NCBI RefSeq assembly: GCF_002929705.1
Contig: NZ_PJIN01000002.1
Coordinates: 248,001-312,000, forward strand
Direction of reading: 5' to 3'
Length of the DNA: 64,000 nucleotides
Source of the DNA: Arthrobacter sp. N199823
Lineage (GTDB): Bacteria; Actinomycetota; Actinomycetes; Actinomycetales; Micrococcaceae
Under the pieces are notes generated by a model that was given only the letters and a program-made list of their open reading frames with translations, did no database searches and had not been told where the DNA came from. The position numbers and the translations under genes are program-made. Positions 42,603 through 52,034 of the stretch are shown one piece after another. Positions within the stretch are counted from its first letter, which is position 1; every line of letters begins with the position of its first letter.

Positions 42603-45539
42603 ATGAAAAGTACGTGGAAGACGATTTCGGCGGTGGTGGCATTGAGCTTGCCACTCGCCGGAATCGCGTCCTTGTCACCGGCCGTTGCCGCACCGGAAGC
42701 ACCGGCAATCAATCCGGCACCCCTTGTGGTGCCTTCGTTGCATGAGTGGACCGGGGGTGCAGGGATGATGGAAATTAAACCCACCAGCCGCATTGTTGTC
42801 TCTGCTGCACTAAACCAAATTGGTGAGGAGTTTTCTGATGATTTGGCCGAAATGACAGGCTTGGAGCTGGATGTTGTCACTGGCACGAGCCAACCTGGAG
42901 ATATTTCCCTGGTCTTGGACATTGCGGATAAATATGCCACGGGTGGCGAACGCTATGACGCTGAAGGCTACAAGCTGGACGTCTCAGCGGAGAAAGTCGT
43001 GGTCACCGCACCCACTGAAACAGGTGCCTACTACGGCACTCGAAGTATCCTGCAAATCATGACCCAGACAGCTGGCCGTAACAAGCTTCCGGTAGGCGGC
43101 GCTGTTGACTGGCCAGATTATGAGGCTCGAGGGTTCATACTCGATGTTGGCCGCCGTGTTTTCTCAGCGGACTTCGTCGATGACTACATCAAGATGATGA
43201 GTTACTACAAGCTCAACCGCTTTCAGATCCACCTCAATGACAACCAGATCTTCGTGGAGAATGGCGATTGGCGTGAGTCCTATATGGGGTTCCGGCTGAA
43301 GTCAGATAACCCGAAATACGCGGGGTTGGCGTCGGCTGACGGCTCCTATGACCGTGCTGACTGGGACGGTTTCGAGGCCACAGCAGCTAGCCGTGGCGTC
43401 CAAATCATTCCCGAAATTGATGTTCCGGCTCATGCAGCAGCCATCATCAAGTGGCGTCCGGACATTGGCTTGAACGGTGGAAAGTCGGATCATCTCGACC
43501 TGAGTAAGGCCGAGACAACAGAGGTCGTCAAGGGGATCTTCGACGAATTCATGCCATGGTTCCAAGGCGCAGAAGTCAACTTTGGAGCTGACGAATACCC
43601 AGGCAACAAGGCTCAGTACCGTCAGTTCTACAACGACATGGCTGAGCATATTCGGGCCACTGGCAAGCAACCCGGTGCTTGGGGCAGCTTTACGGAGATG
43701 AGCAAGGGCACCGGCATGTCCGGTGTTGAAGGTTACGACAAGGACGTAATCATCAATTCCTGGAACAACGGTTGGTATGGCCTGAACGCCGCTGCAGCAG
43801 ACAACATGAAGTTCATCAATACCAATGACGGCACCCTTTATGTGGTTCCCTTCGCCGACTACTACCACGGCAGTGGATTGAACAACCAGTGGCTGTACAC
43901 CGATGGGTTGCCAAACATGGCCGGGGGCGAAGTGGTGGACCCGAGTAAGATCATGGGCTCAATGTTCGCCGTCTGGAATGACTTGGTGGACAGGGACTAC
44001 AACGAACAAGACGTCCACGGCCTGATCGAGCGTTCATTCCCCGTTGTTGCCCAGAAGACATGGACTGCTAAAGCACCCACGGTGAGCTACGCAGACTTCA
44101 ATACTGCCTTGGACAAGGTTGGCATGGGCCCGTCCCTGAACACTGTCAAGGACACCACGCCCTCTGCCGGTGCCGCGGATCTGGCAAGTGGCAAGGCCGT
44201 AACTGCCACATCAACTAGGTCCGGCCACCCGGCGTCGAGCCTCACCGATGGTGATCAGAACACTCGCTGGGAGTCGCCAGACAACAAGGCCGCAGTCTTG
44301 GAAGTCGACCTTGGCTCCGTCCAAAAAGTCGGTGGGATCTCCGCCGAATGGGCCGCCAATGCTCCGGCAGGTTACGCCGTGGAAACGTCCAAGGACGGGC
44401 TGTTCTGGGATAAGGTAACGGCCCACGAGGTAGCCGGTGCCGGTCCAGACCAGCTCACTTTCCCCACCACTGAGGCGCGATTCGTCCGCCTGGCCGGCCT
44501 GACACCTTCCGCTGGCTTCGATTCTGTGGGTGCGTGGAGCCTGGGTGTACAAGGAGTCACCAACGTGGCGCTTGGCGCCGTGGCGACTGCTTCGGGCAAT
44601 GAGGCGCCAAGTCTGCCCGCCAACCAGGCTTTTGACGGAAACCTAGCCACCCGCTGGTCCGCCAACTACAACGGGACCCGTTGGATTGCCGGTGATCTGG
44701 GCAAGGAACAGACCATCAACGAGGTCACCATTGCCTGGGAAGGTGCCTCCGCCAAGGACTACACCGTCTCCACTTCAAAGGACGGGCGCAGTTGGACTGT
44801 TGTGGCCACCAAGACCGGTATGGCGGAAAACAAGCGCACAGATGTTGTGTCCTTCGACCCCGTAACGGCACGCCACATCAAGGTCGAGGTCCAGGTCGCC
44901 AACATGGGCATCTATCTCTCCGCTTATGAGATTGAGGTTCGAAACACCAATGTCACAGGACTCGGCATTGCCGGCGCGCTGGATGGCGAACCTAATGTTG
45001 ACGGGACCTTCGACGTCGAACCCACAGTTACGCTGGCAGCAACCGGCGCTTCGGCTGCTGATGCCGTGATCGAGTACCGCATTGGCGGTGGAAGTTGGAC
45101 CGCCTACACGGCCCCCTTCACGGTGGCGGGATACCAGCCCACCTTGGTTGACTACCGCGCTACCAGCGGTGACGAAGAGTTCGCCGGTTACGTTAGTCTG
45201 GCGCTCAATACGCCCGGCGCTTCACCGTCACCCGAGCCGACGGAGCCTGTCGTGACGGACGAGCCGACTGATCCGGTACTGACGGATAAGCCGACCGACC
45301 CGGTAGTGACGGATGAGCCGACTGATCCGGTAGTGACGGACACTCCAGCTGATCCGACGAACCCGGTTGCTACGGAGACGCCGACGGCGCCGACCACGGT
45401 TCCGGCCGCTACGGACACCGGTTTGGCCAGTACGGGAGCCAGCGTGGCTATGTTTGGCCTGATCGGGATGCTCCTGATGGGATTGGGGGCGTTGACGCTG
45501 TTCCGCAGTCGGAGTACTCGCGGTGGGCACGAAGTCTAG
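42603..45539 (+). CDS. Secreted, wall-anchored GH20 beta-N-acetylhexosaminidase
   Basis: 978 residues. Signal peptide about 1-30 (cleavage near AVAAPEA). GH20 N-terminal domain about 35-165; catalytic barrel about 170-500 with the Asp330-Glu331 pair in FGADEYPG. Two F5/8-type-C (CBM32-like) domains at about 525-650 and 655-782, then an Ig-like or OmpL47-like segment (IEYRIGGGSWTAYTAPFTV), a repeated Pro/Thr/Asp wall-spanning tract (about 879-925), LASTG (941-945), a hydrophobic helix and a basic tail. LAxTG is the motif of actinobacterial class E sortases. It probably trims chitin- or glycan-derived GlcNAc/GalNAc at the cell surface. The family's usual HxGGDE is FGADE here. Confidence 0.9.
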   Translation: MKSTWKTISAVVALSLPLAGIASLSPAVAAPEAPAINPAPLVVPSLHEWTGGAGMMEIKPTSRIVVSAALNQIGEEFSDDLAEMTGLELDVVTGTSQPGDISLVLDIADKYATGGERYDAEGYKLDVSAEKVVVTAPTETGAYYGTRSILQIMTQTAGRNKLPVGGAVDWPDYEARGFILDVGRRVFSADFVDDYIKMMSYYKLNRFQIHLNDNQIFVENGDWRESYMGFRLKSDNPKYAGLASADGSYDRADWDGFEATAASRGVQIIPEIDVPAHAAAIIKWRPDIGLNGGKSDHLDLSKAETTEVVKGIFDEFMPWFQGAEVNFGADEYPGNKAQYRQFYNDMAEHIRATGKQPGAWGSFTEMSKGTGMSGVEGYDKDVIINSWNNGWYGLNAAAADNMKFINTNDGTLYVVPFADYYHGSGLNNQWLYTDGLPNMAGGEVVDPSKIMGSMFAVWNDLVDRDYNEQDVHGLIERSFPVVAQKTWTAKAPTVSYADFNTALDKVGMGPSLNTVKDTTPSAGAADLASGKAVTATSTRSGHPASSLTDGDQNTRWESPDNKAAVLEVDLGSVQKVGGISAEWAANAPAGYAVETSKDGLFWDKVTAHEVAGAGPDQLTFPTTEARFVRLAGLTPSAGFDSVGAWSLGVQGVTNVALGAVATASGNEAPSLPANQAFDGNLATRWSANYNGTRWIAGDLGKEQTINEVTIAWEGASAKDYTVSTSKDGRSWTVVATKTGMAENKRTDVVSFDPVTARHIKVEVQVANMGIYLSAYEIEVRNTNVTGLGIAGALDGEPNVDGTFDVEPTVTLAATGASAADAVIEYRIGGGSWTAYTAPFTVAGYQPTLVDYRATSGDEEFAGYVSLALNTPGASPSPEPTEPVVTDEPTDPVLTDKPTDPVVTDEPTDPVVTDTPADPTNPVATETPTAPTTVPAATDTGLASTGASVAMFGLIGMLLMGLGALTLFRSRSTRGGHEV

Positions 45540-45569
45540 GCATCCAGCTAGCATTCGCAACCACTAGCT

Positions 45570-45620
45570 TGGAAAGTCCGCGGCATTTCCCCTACGAGGG
45601 AGACTGCCGCGGACTTTCCA
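45570..45620. terminator. Terminator between GH20 and GH1 genes
   Basis: Perfect 16-bp arms (45570-45585 and 45605-45620) plus an inner CCC/GGG pairing. It lies between the ends of two convergent genes and can serve both. Confidence 0.75.
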
Positions 45621-45691
45621 TGGGCGGACTTTCATCAGCGCAGTATTCATGAGCGCAGTTGCCGTGGCGAAGCTGTACTAACGAAGTCGGA

Positions 45692-47128
45692 TTACCGCAG
45701 GTTGGCGACGCCGTTCGCCCGGATGAGCTCCTGATACCAGTAATAGGAATCCTTCGGTGTTCGCTTCTGGGTTTCGTAGTCAATGTGAACCAACCCAAAG
45801 CGCTGAGAGTACCCCGCGGCCCACTCAAAGTTATCTATGAGTGACCAATGGAAGTAGCCCCCCACATCCACCCCGGCTGTCATGGCGTCATGAAGCGCTC
45901 GCAGGTGGGCATCCGTGTAGTCAATCCGTCGCACATCACGCACCCGGCCCTCGTGATCCAGGCCGTCATTGATGGCTGCACCGTTCTCAGTGATGTAAAT
46001 GGGCGGCAGCTGATCCCCGTAGCGCTCCTTGAAGCCCACCAGTAGCTCAGTGAAAGCCCCGGGAACTATGGGCCAGTCAAAGTCGGTGCGCGGGTAACCC
46101 GTAATCTCGCGGAGAGAGAACGGCAGCGAAGGGTCCAAAGCGTGCCCGTCTATGAGGGCAGCCTCCTCGGTAGCTGATGTCCCGGCTGAAGTACCCGTGG
46201 GCGATGCCCCCGGTGGTGTCCCAGTAAGGGGTGCCCCAACCATGGCAGGGTTGTATGAGTTGATGCCATACCAGTCAATTGGCGTGGAAATGATGGCCAG
46301 ATCGGCGTCGGGCATGGGCGGCAGGAATGGTGCCAAGGCCTCCGGGTAGGCGCCCTCGAGGATGGGGTCTGCGAAGATCCAGTTCGTGAGGTTGTCGTAG
46401 ATCCCGGCGGCCTGCAAATCGCCCGCGCTCTCGCTGGCTGGCCACGTCAGCGCATGGTTGTTGGCGATGCCAATATTGCCGGCACCCGCAGCTCGTAGCG
46501 CCTGAACGCCAAGTCCGTGTGCCAGCAACAGGTGGTGCGCGGCTGGGAGCGCGTCAAAGCCGAGTGCTAATCCGGGGGCGTGAATGCCTGCGCCGTAGCC
46601 AAGCATAGTCACAACCACTGGCTCGTTGATGGTGATCCACCGGGGAATCCTGTCCGCAAAATGCTCGCCAAGGATCTGGGCGCAATCGGCAAAGCGTGCG
46701 GCCGTGTCCCGGTTGAGCCAACCGCCCGCCTGCTCCAGTTCCAGGGGCGTATCCCAATGGAACAGGGTGGGGCTCGGGGCAATGCCGGCCTCGAGAAGTC
46801 CGTCTACCAGTTTGTCGTAAAACCCAAGTCCGACGCCGTTCACCGCACCTTTGCCGGTGGGCTGCACCCGTGACCAAGAGAAGCTAAAACGGTAGGCGCC
46901 AACACCGAGCTCCTTCATGAGGGCGATGTCTTCGGGGTAGCGGTGGTAGTGGTCGCTGGCCATCTCGCCGGTGTCACCGTTGCTGACACGTCCGGGCTCA
47001 GCCACGAAGGCGTCCCAACTTGACGGGCCGCGGCCGCCTTCCCGCACGGCTCCTTCAATTTGGTAGGCAGCTGTGGAAACACCCCACACAAAGTCGGCGG
47101 GAAACAGCGGGAACTCGGGCTTTTCCAT
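45692..47128 (-). CDS. GH1 beta-glucosidase
   Basis: 478 residues. N-terminal FPADFVWGVSTAAYQIEGA, acid/base Glu in WITINEPVV, nucleophile Glu in IYITENGAA, and the aglycone-site GYFHWSLIDNFEWAAGYSQRFGLVHID. A Gly/Ser/Thr/Ala insert (GTPPGASPTGTSAGTSATE, nt about 46160-46240) sits in the loop after NSYNPAMVGAP. Cytoplasmic, with no signal peptide; it hydrolyses beta-glucosides such as cellobiose. GAAAGG precedes the ATG. No transporter or regulator is next to it. Confidence 0.95.
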   Translation of the reverse strand: MEKPEFPLFPADFVWGVSTAAYQIEGAVREGGRGPSSWDAFVAEPGRVSNGDTGEMASDHYHRYPEDIALMKELGVGAYRFSFSWSRVQPTGKGAVNGVGLGFYDKLVDGLLEAGIAPSPTLFHWDTPLELEQAGGWLNRDTAARFADCAQILGEHFADRIPRWITINEPVVVTMLGYGAGIHAPGLALGFDALPAAHHLLLAHGLGVQALRAAGAGNIGIANNHALTWPASESAGDLQAAGIYDNLTNWIFADPILEGAYPEALAPFLPPMPDADLAIISTPIDWYGINSYNPAMVGAPLTGTPPGASPTGTSAGTSATEEAALIDGHALDPSLPFSLREITGYPRTDFDWPIVPGAFTELLVGFKERYGDQLPPIYITENGAAINDGLDHEGRVRDVRRIDYTDAHLRALHDAMTAGVDVGGYFHWSLIDNFEWAAGYSQRFGLVHIDYETQKRTPKDSYYWYQELIRANGVANLR

Positions 47129-47245
47129 GGCGGCCTTTCAGAGACTATCCGTGGCCCGAGCCTTCCCGATTGCTTACGGGAAGTCAACGATTCTGCCTGC
47201 CGAAAAACTGCCTGCCGGAAAAGCAGCCGCCGCGTGGCCCTGGGA

Positions 47246-47284
47246 AATCTCAGCCCGCAATCTCAGCCCTCAATCTCAGCCCTG
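47246..47284. repeat. 13-bp tandem repeat, 3 copies
   Basis: AATCTCAGCCC plus two variable bases at 47246-47258, 47259-47271 and 47272-47284, upstream of the GH1 gene and after the tRNA terminator. Confidence 0.8.
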
Positions 47285-47290
47285 GCCAGG

Positions 47291-47328
47291 GAAAACAAAA
47301 CTGCGACACGGTATACCGTGTCGCAGTT
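47291..47328 (-). terminator. Rho-independent terminator of tRNA-Arg
   Basis: A 30-nt perfect palindrome (47299-47328) followed on the minus strand by TTTTGTTTT, 20 nt beyond the tRNA 3' end. Confidence 0.85.
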
Positions 47329-47348
47329 GTGATCGTGCCATATGAAAG

Positions 47349-47421
47349 TGCCCTCGGAGGGATTCGAACCCCCGACCTACGGTACCGGAAACCGACGCTC
47401 TATCCCCTGAGCTACGAAGGC
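47349..47421 (-). tRNA. tRNA-Arg (anticodon CCG)
   Basis: 73 nt. The acceptor stem GCCTTCG pairs with CGAGGGC; D-stem GCTC/GAGC; anticodon loop TTCCGGT gives CCG; T-loop TTCGAAT in GGGGG/CCCTC. The anticodon stem has one T-T mismatch at its outer pair. CCA is not encoded; the discriminator base is A. A hairpin with T tract follows. The arginyl-tRNA synthetase gene is 1.5 kb away on the other strand. Confidence 0.95.
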
Positions 47422-47477
47422 GTGGCAACCGTGGCTGCCAATGGGAACGAGAAAGAGCTTAGCAGGTGTAGGGCGTC

Positions 47478-47520
47478 GGATGTAAAACCGATGTAAAACC
47501 CGATGAAAAACCGATGTAAA
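47478..47520. repeat. Imperfect tandem repeat upstream of tRNA-Arg
   Basis: Four variants of GATGTAAAACC spaced 11-13 bp apart, AT-rich, between the tRNA gene and the MFS gene. Confidence 0.65.
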
Positions 47521-47587
47521 TCCGGAAGTAAAACACCAAGTCCGTGGCCTGTGATTTGGCAGGTAATGTTGGAGCAATGGGGAACTC

Positions 47588-48859
47588 GTGATCGTGAAGA
47601 AACAGTACAAAGCATGGCTTTTCGTCGCTGCCATCATCCTGACTGCCTTGACACTTCGCGCCGCCGTAACAGTGGTTCCGCCGCTGATCTCAACCATCAA
47701 CGACGATCTCCCGCTGAGCACCGCAACCATCGGCATCCTGGGCATGCTCCCCACCGCGGCCTTCGCCGTTTTCGGCTTCCTGACGCCGTATATGATCCGT
47801 TGGGCATCGCTGGAAAGACTCATTGTCCTAGCCATCGTGGTGGGAATCGTGGGTCAGGTCGCCAGGGTTTTGGCCCCTACCACGCCGCTGTTCCTGCTGT
47901 TCTCTGTGGTGGCATTCGGCGGGCTCGGCGCCGGGAATGTGCTGCTGCCGCCGTTGGTCAAGAAGCATTTCCCCACCAAGATCGGCCTGATGACGGCGCT
48001 GTACGTCACCTCCATCTCTATTGGCACGGCCCTGCCCGCACAGCTTTCGGTCCCCATTGCCGACGCCACCAGCTGGCAGTTCTCCCTCGCCGCCTGGTCA
48101 GGGCTCAGCACCATCGCCTTGATCCCGTGGCTCGTGGCGCTCATTTCTCCACGCACGACGCCGGCCCCCACCAGCGCTGTTAACGCACCGACCGCCGCCG
48201 TACTTCAGAGCGAAAAGACGGTTCGCTTCGCCCCAGGGCCGGTACCCACAGCGCCCGCGCCAAAGATGAATCTGTGGCGCTCGCCCACCGCGTGGGGGCT
48301 GATGTTCATGTTTGGCTGTACGTCCCTGAACACCTACTCGATGTTTGCCTGGTTGCCTGAAATTCTCACGGAAGCGGGGCTCGATCGAGGACAGGCCGGT
48401 TCCATGCTCGCCCTGTTTGCGGCGCTGGGTCTGCCCCTGAGCCTGACCATCCCGCTGATTGCAGCCAAGATGCGCAACCCGTTCCCCGCGGTTGTGGTGA
48501 TGCTTGCGTGTTTCGTGGCCGGTTACCTGGGGCTGCTACTCTCGCCCGCCAGCGGAACGTGGCTTTGGGTGTCACTGGCCGGTCTGGGTCCTGGCACGTT
48601 CCCGTTGTCACTGTTGCTGATCAATCACCGCACACGTACGCAGATCGGCGCGGGACTGCTCTCCGGATTTAGCCAAGGGATGGGATATGCCCTGGCCTGC
48701 ACCGGGCCCCTGTTCTTTGGTCTGCTGCACCAGTGGACGGGTTCATGGACCGCACCGTTCATGTTCTTGTTTGTCACGTTGTTGCTGTTGGGCGCAGGCG
48801 CCTGGATCATTTGCCGCCCCAAGATGCTCGAGGACGATTTCGCGCCAGCTGCCGGCTGA
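47588..48859 (+). CDS. MFS transporter, CynX/NimT-like
   Basis: 423 residues, 12 helices. The start LVFAAIILTALTLRAAVTVVPPLI-type pattern (here AIILTALTLRAAVTVVPPLI) and ISTINDDLPLSTATIGILGMLPTAAFAVFG mark the CynX/NimT (cyanate/nitroimidazole) family. A hydrophilic loop of about 40 residues lies between helices 6 and 7. GTG 47588 is taken as start; GTG 47594 is equally possible and no strong ribosome site is seen. Function of most members is unknown. Confidence 0.85.
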   Translation: MIVKKQYKAWLFVAAIILTALTLRAAVTVVPPLISTINDDLPLSTATIGILGMLPTAAFAVFGFLTPYMIRWASLERLIVLAIVVGIVGQVARVLAPTTPLFLLFSVVAFGGLGAGNVLLPPLVKKHFPTKIGLMTALYVTSISIGTALPAQLSVPIADATSWQFSLAAWSGLSTIALIPWLVALISPRTTPAPTSAVNAPTAAVLQSEKTVRFAPGPVPTAPAPKMNLWRSPTAWGLMFMFGCTSLNTYSMFAWLPEILTEAGLDRGQAGSMLALFAALGLPLSLTIPLIAAKMRNPFPAVVVMLACFVAGYLGLLLSPASGTWLWVSLAGLGPGTFPLSLLLINHRTRTQIGAGLLSGFSQGMGYALACTGPLFFGLLHQWTGSWTAPFMFLFVTLLLLGAGAWIICRPKMLEDDFAPAAG

Positions 48860-48911
48860 CCACATTTTGGGCCGCTAGGTAGCGGATTGGGGGAGGGAAC
48901 GGCTGGAACCG

Positions 48912-48917
48912 TACACT
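48912..48917 (+). promoter_or_regulatory. -10 of argS, leaderless type
   Basis: TACACT, 7 nt before the GTG start at 48925. Confidence 0.5.
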
Positions 48918-48924
48918 TAGGGGT

Positions 48925-50577
48925 GTGACTCCTGAAGAACTTTCTGCCGCCATTACCACTTGCCTAAAAGATGCCGTCGACGCCGGTGAACTTTCTGTTC
49001 CCGCCGAGGCCCTGCCCACTGACGTCAAGGTGGACCGCCCCAAGAGCCGCGAGCACGGCGATTGGGCTACCAACATCGCGCTCCAGCTGGCCAAGCCCGC
49101 TGGTGTTCCGCCGCGCAAAATTGCCGAGATTTTGCAGACTCGCTTGAGCGAAATTCCGGGCGTTTCCAAGGTGGACATCGCTGGCCCCGGCTTCCTGAAC
49201 ATCACCGTTGACGCCGCTGCTGCCGGTGAATTGGCCAAGGCCATTGTTGAAGCCGGTGAGGCCTTCGGTACCAACACCGCCATGGCCGGCACCAAGATCA
49301 ACCTGGAATTTGTCTCAGCCAACCCCACCGGCCCCATCCACTTGGGTGGTACCCGTTGGGCCGCCGTAGGCGATTCCCTGGCTCGTATTTTCCAGTCTCA
49401 GGGCGCCGATGTCACCCGTGAGTACTACTTCAATGACCACGGCAACCAAATTGATAAGTTTGCCCGTTCATTGCTGGCCAGCGCCAAGGGTGAGCCCGCT
49501 CCGGAAGATGGGTACGGCGGAGCGTACATCGTGGACATCGCCACAGAGGTCATGGCAAACAACCCCGGCATCCTCGAATCAGAGGACCCGCAGGAAGAAT
49601 TCCGCGCCCAGGGCGTCGAGCTCATGTTCGCGGCCATCCGCAATTCCCTGCACGAGTTCGGCGTGGACTTTGACGTGTACTTCCACGAGAACTCCCTCTT
49701 TGAAGACGGTGCTGTGGAGAAGCTCCTTGACCAGCTCAAGGGCTCCGGCAATATGTACCTCAAGGACGGCGCCTGGTGGTTGAACTCCACCGATTACGGC
49801 GACGACAAGGACCGCGTGGTCATCAAGAGTGACGGTAACGCAGCCTACATTGCCGGGGATATTGCCTACTTCAAGAACAAGCGTGACCGCGGCTTCGACC
49901 TGTGCATCTACATGCTGGGCGCAGATCACCACGGCTATGTTGCCCGCCTGAAGGCCGCCGCGGCCGCCATGGGCGATGACGCCAACCGCGTTGAAGTTCT
50001 CATCGGTCAGATGGTGAACCTGGTGCAGGACGGCAAGCCTGTGCGCATGTCCAAGCGTGCCGGCACCGTGGTCACCATGGAAGACCTCGTGGAGATTGTT
50101 GGCACCGACGCCGCCCGCTACCAGCTGGCCCGCTTCTCCAGTGACTCCAACATTGACATTGACCTGGACGTGCTGACCAAAAAATCCAACGAGAACCCGG
50201 TGTTCTACGTGCAGTACGCCCACGCCCGCACCTGCGCCGTGGCCCGTAATGCCGCAGCCGCCAACGTTGAACGCACAGCTTTCGACGCCGCAGCCCTGAA
50301 TCACGCAACTGAGTCCGAGCTGTTGGCTGTCCTGGGTCAGTACCCGGGCGTTCTTGCCCAAGCTGCCGCCTTCCGCGAACCGCACCGCGCGGCCCGTCAC
50401 CTGGAAGTCATTGCCGGGGCTTACCACCGTTGGTACGACGCCTGCCGCGTCACCCCCATGGGTGAAGAGGCTGTCACCGATGTGAACCGGACCCGCCTCT
50501 GGCTCAACGACGCCGTGGGTCAGGTTCTTGCCAATGGCCTGGCTTTGCTGGGTGTCTCTGCCCCGGAACGGATGTAA
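48925..50577 (+). CDS. argS: Arginyl-tRNA synthetase
   Basis: 550 residues. The class I HIGH-type motif is NPTGPIHLGGTRWA and the KMSKS-type motif is VRMSKRAGT. An N-terminal additional domain (about 1-100) and the C-terminal anticodon-binding DALR domain (about 430-550, QYAHARTCAVARNA onward) are intact. It charges tRNA-Arg; a tRNA-Arg(CCG) gene is close by. lysA follows after 3 nt, so it heads the argS-lysA-hom-thrC-thrB operon. Confidence 0.97.
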   Translation: MTPEELSAAITTCLKDAVDAGELSVPAEALPTDVKVDRPKSREHGDWATNIALQLAKPAGVPPRKIAEILQTRLSEIPGVSKVDIAGPGFLNITVDAAAAGELAKAIVEAGEAFGTNTAMAGTKINLEFVSANPTGPIHLGGTRWAAVGDSLARIFQSQGADVTREYYFNDHGNQIDKFARSLLASAKGEPAPEDGYGGAYIVDIATEVMANNPGILESEDPQEEFRAQGVELMFAAIRNSLHEFGVDFDVYFHENSLFEDGAVEKLLDQLKGSGNMYLKDGAWWLNSTDYGDDKDRVVIKSDGNAAYIAGDIAYFKNKRDRGFDLCIYMLGADHHGYVARLKAAAAAMGDDANRVEVLIGQMVNLVQDGKPVRMSKRAGTVVTMEDLVEIVGTDAARYQLARFSSDSNIDIDLDVLTKKSNENPVFYVQYAHARTCAVARNAAAANVERTAFDAAALNHATESELLAVLGQYPGVLAQAAAFREPHRAARHLEVIAGAYHRWYDACRVTPMGEEAVTDVNRTRLWLNDAVGQVLANGLALLGVSAPERM

Positions 50578-50580
50578 CGC

Positions 50581-52029
50581 ATGGCCAACACGATTGCTGG
50601 CGCCGAGCTGGCTCCGGAGTGGTTGCCTGCCGCAGGCGACGTCAATGAGTTGGTGCCCGCCATGTGGGCGCACGACGTCGAACGCGGACACAGCGGTGAG
50701 GTCACCATCAGCGGGATTCCCGTCAGCGAACTTAAAGAGCAGTTCGGCACTCCGCTGTTTGTCATGAGCGAGGACGATTTCCGGGCCCGTGCTCGGACGT
50801 TTAAAGACGCCTTTGACGCAGCTTTCGCGGACATTTGTGGCGGCGTGGACGTGTACTACGCCGGCAAGGCGTTCTTGTCCACCGAGGTAGCTCGCTGGGT
50901 TGATTCCGAGGGACTGCGCCTGGATACCTGCTCCGGCGGGGAATTGGCTGTGGCCAAGCGGGCCGGGTTGCTCGGCGCAAATTTGGGCTTGCACGGCAAC
51001 AATAAGTCGTCTGCAGAAATCAACCGCGCGCTGGACATGGGCCTGGGCCGGATTGTGGTGGACAGCCTCCATGAACTGGCACGCGTGGCAGAGATTGCAG
51101 CAGCTCGCGGAGACAAGGCTAACGTCATGTTGCGCCTGACCCCCGGCGTGCACGCTCACACTCACGAGTCCATTGCTACGGCGCATGAGGACCAGAAGTT
51201 CGGCCTCAGCTTTATCGCCGAGGATCCCGAAGCTCCCGGCATGAGTGCTGCCGAGGCTGCCGCAAAGCTGGCGGTGGAAGCCGAAAGCATCAACTTCTTG
51301 GGCTTCCACGCGCACATTGGCTCGCAGATCTTCGAGGCCGAAGGCTTTGAAATTGCCGCCCGCAAACTGCTGGCCTTCACCCACACCATCCAGAACAAGT
51401 ACGGCATCATCCTGCCGGAACTGGACCTGGGTGGCGGCTACGGCATCGCCTATACCGCGGTGGATACCCCGCGCCCGGCTGCCGAGGTCGCTGCGGCAAT
51501 GGCCGCCGTCGTGCGTGAGACATGTGCGGAACTGAACATGGCAGCGCCACGGATCTCCATTGAGCCGGGCCGTGCCATTGTCGGCAGCACCACGTTCACC
51601 CTGTACGAGACAGGCACGCTCAAAACCGTGCAGGTTGAGGTGGCCGGCGCCGAAGATGTGACGGCTCCGCGTCGTTATGTGTCGGTGGATGGTGGCATGA
51701 GCGATAACGCCCGTCCGGTGCTTTATGAGGCTGATTATTCGGCAGTTTTGGCCAGCCGGCGCTCGGAGCAGACTCCCGCTTTGTCCCGAGTAGTGGGCAA
51801 ACATTGCGAGAGTGGTGACATTGTTGTTAGAGATGTATATCTACCCAATGACGTGGCGGCCGGAGATTTGCTTGCAGTTCCCGGAACGGGCGCGTACTGC
51901 TGGGCACTAGCCAGCAACTATAACTACGTTCCCAGACCGCCCGTCGTCGCTGTTACCAACGGCACTGCACGTTTGATTGTGCGGGGAGAAACCGAAGACG
52001 ATTTGCTGGCACGCGATTTAGGGGCCTAG
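50581..52029 (+). CDS. lysA: Diaminopimelate decarboxylase
   Basis: 482 residues. PLP Lys in VYYAGKAFLS, HGNNKS, the GlyGly-rich phosphate site LGGGYGIAYT, EPGRAIVG, and the C-terminal CESGDIVVRD with the active-site Cys. It makes lysine from meso-diaminopimelate, the last step of lysine synthesis. The position between argS and hom is conserved in Actinobacteria. Confidence 0.96.
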   Translation: MANTIAGAELAPEWLPAAGDVNELVPAMWAHDVERGHSGEVTISGIPVSELKEQFGTPLFVMSEDDFRARARTFKDAFDAAFADICGGVDVYYAGKAFLSTEVARWVDSEGLRLDTCSGGELAVAKRAGLLGANLGLHGNNKSSAEINRALDMGLGRIVVDSLHELARVAEIAAARGDKANVMLRLTPGVHAHTHESIATAHEDQKFGLSFIAEDPEAPGMSAAEAAAKLAVEAESINFLGFHAHIGSQIFEAEGFEIAARKLLAFTHTIQNKYGIILPELDLGGGYGIAYTAVDTPRPAAEVAAAMAAVVRETCAELNMAAPRISIEPGRAIVGSTTFTLYETGTLKTVQVEVAGAEDVTAPRRYVSVDGGMSDNARPVLYEADYSAVLASRRSEQTPALSRVVGKHCESGDIVVRDVYLPNDVAAGDLLAVPGTGAYCWALASNYNYVPRPPVVAVTNGTARLIVRGETEDDLLARDLGA

Positions 52030-52034
52030 AACCT

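Noticed and set aside
47349..47421. Integration site of a mobile element at tRNA-Arg
   Set aside because: No duplicated tRNA 3' end, integrase or foreign gene block was found on either side.
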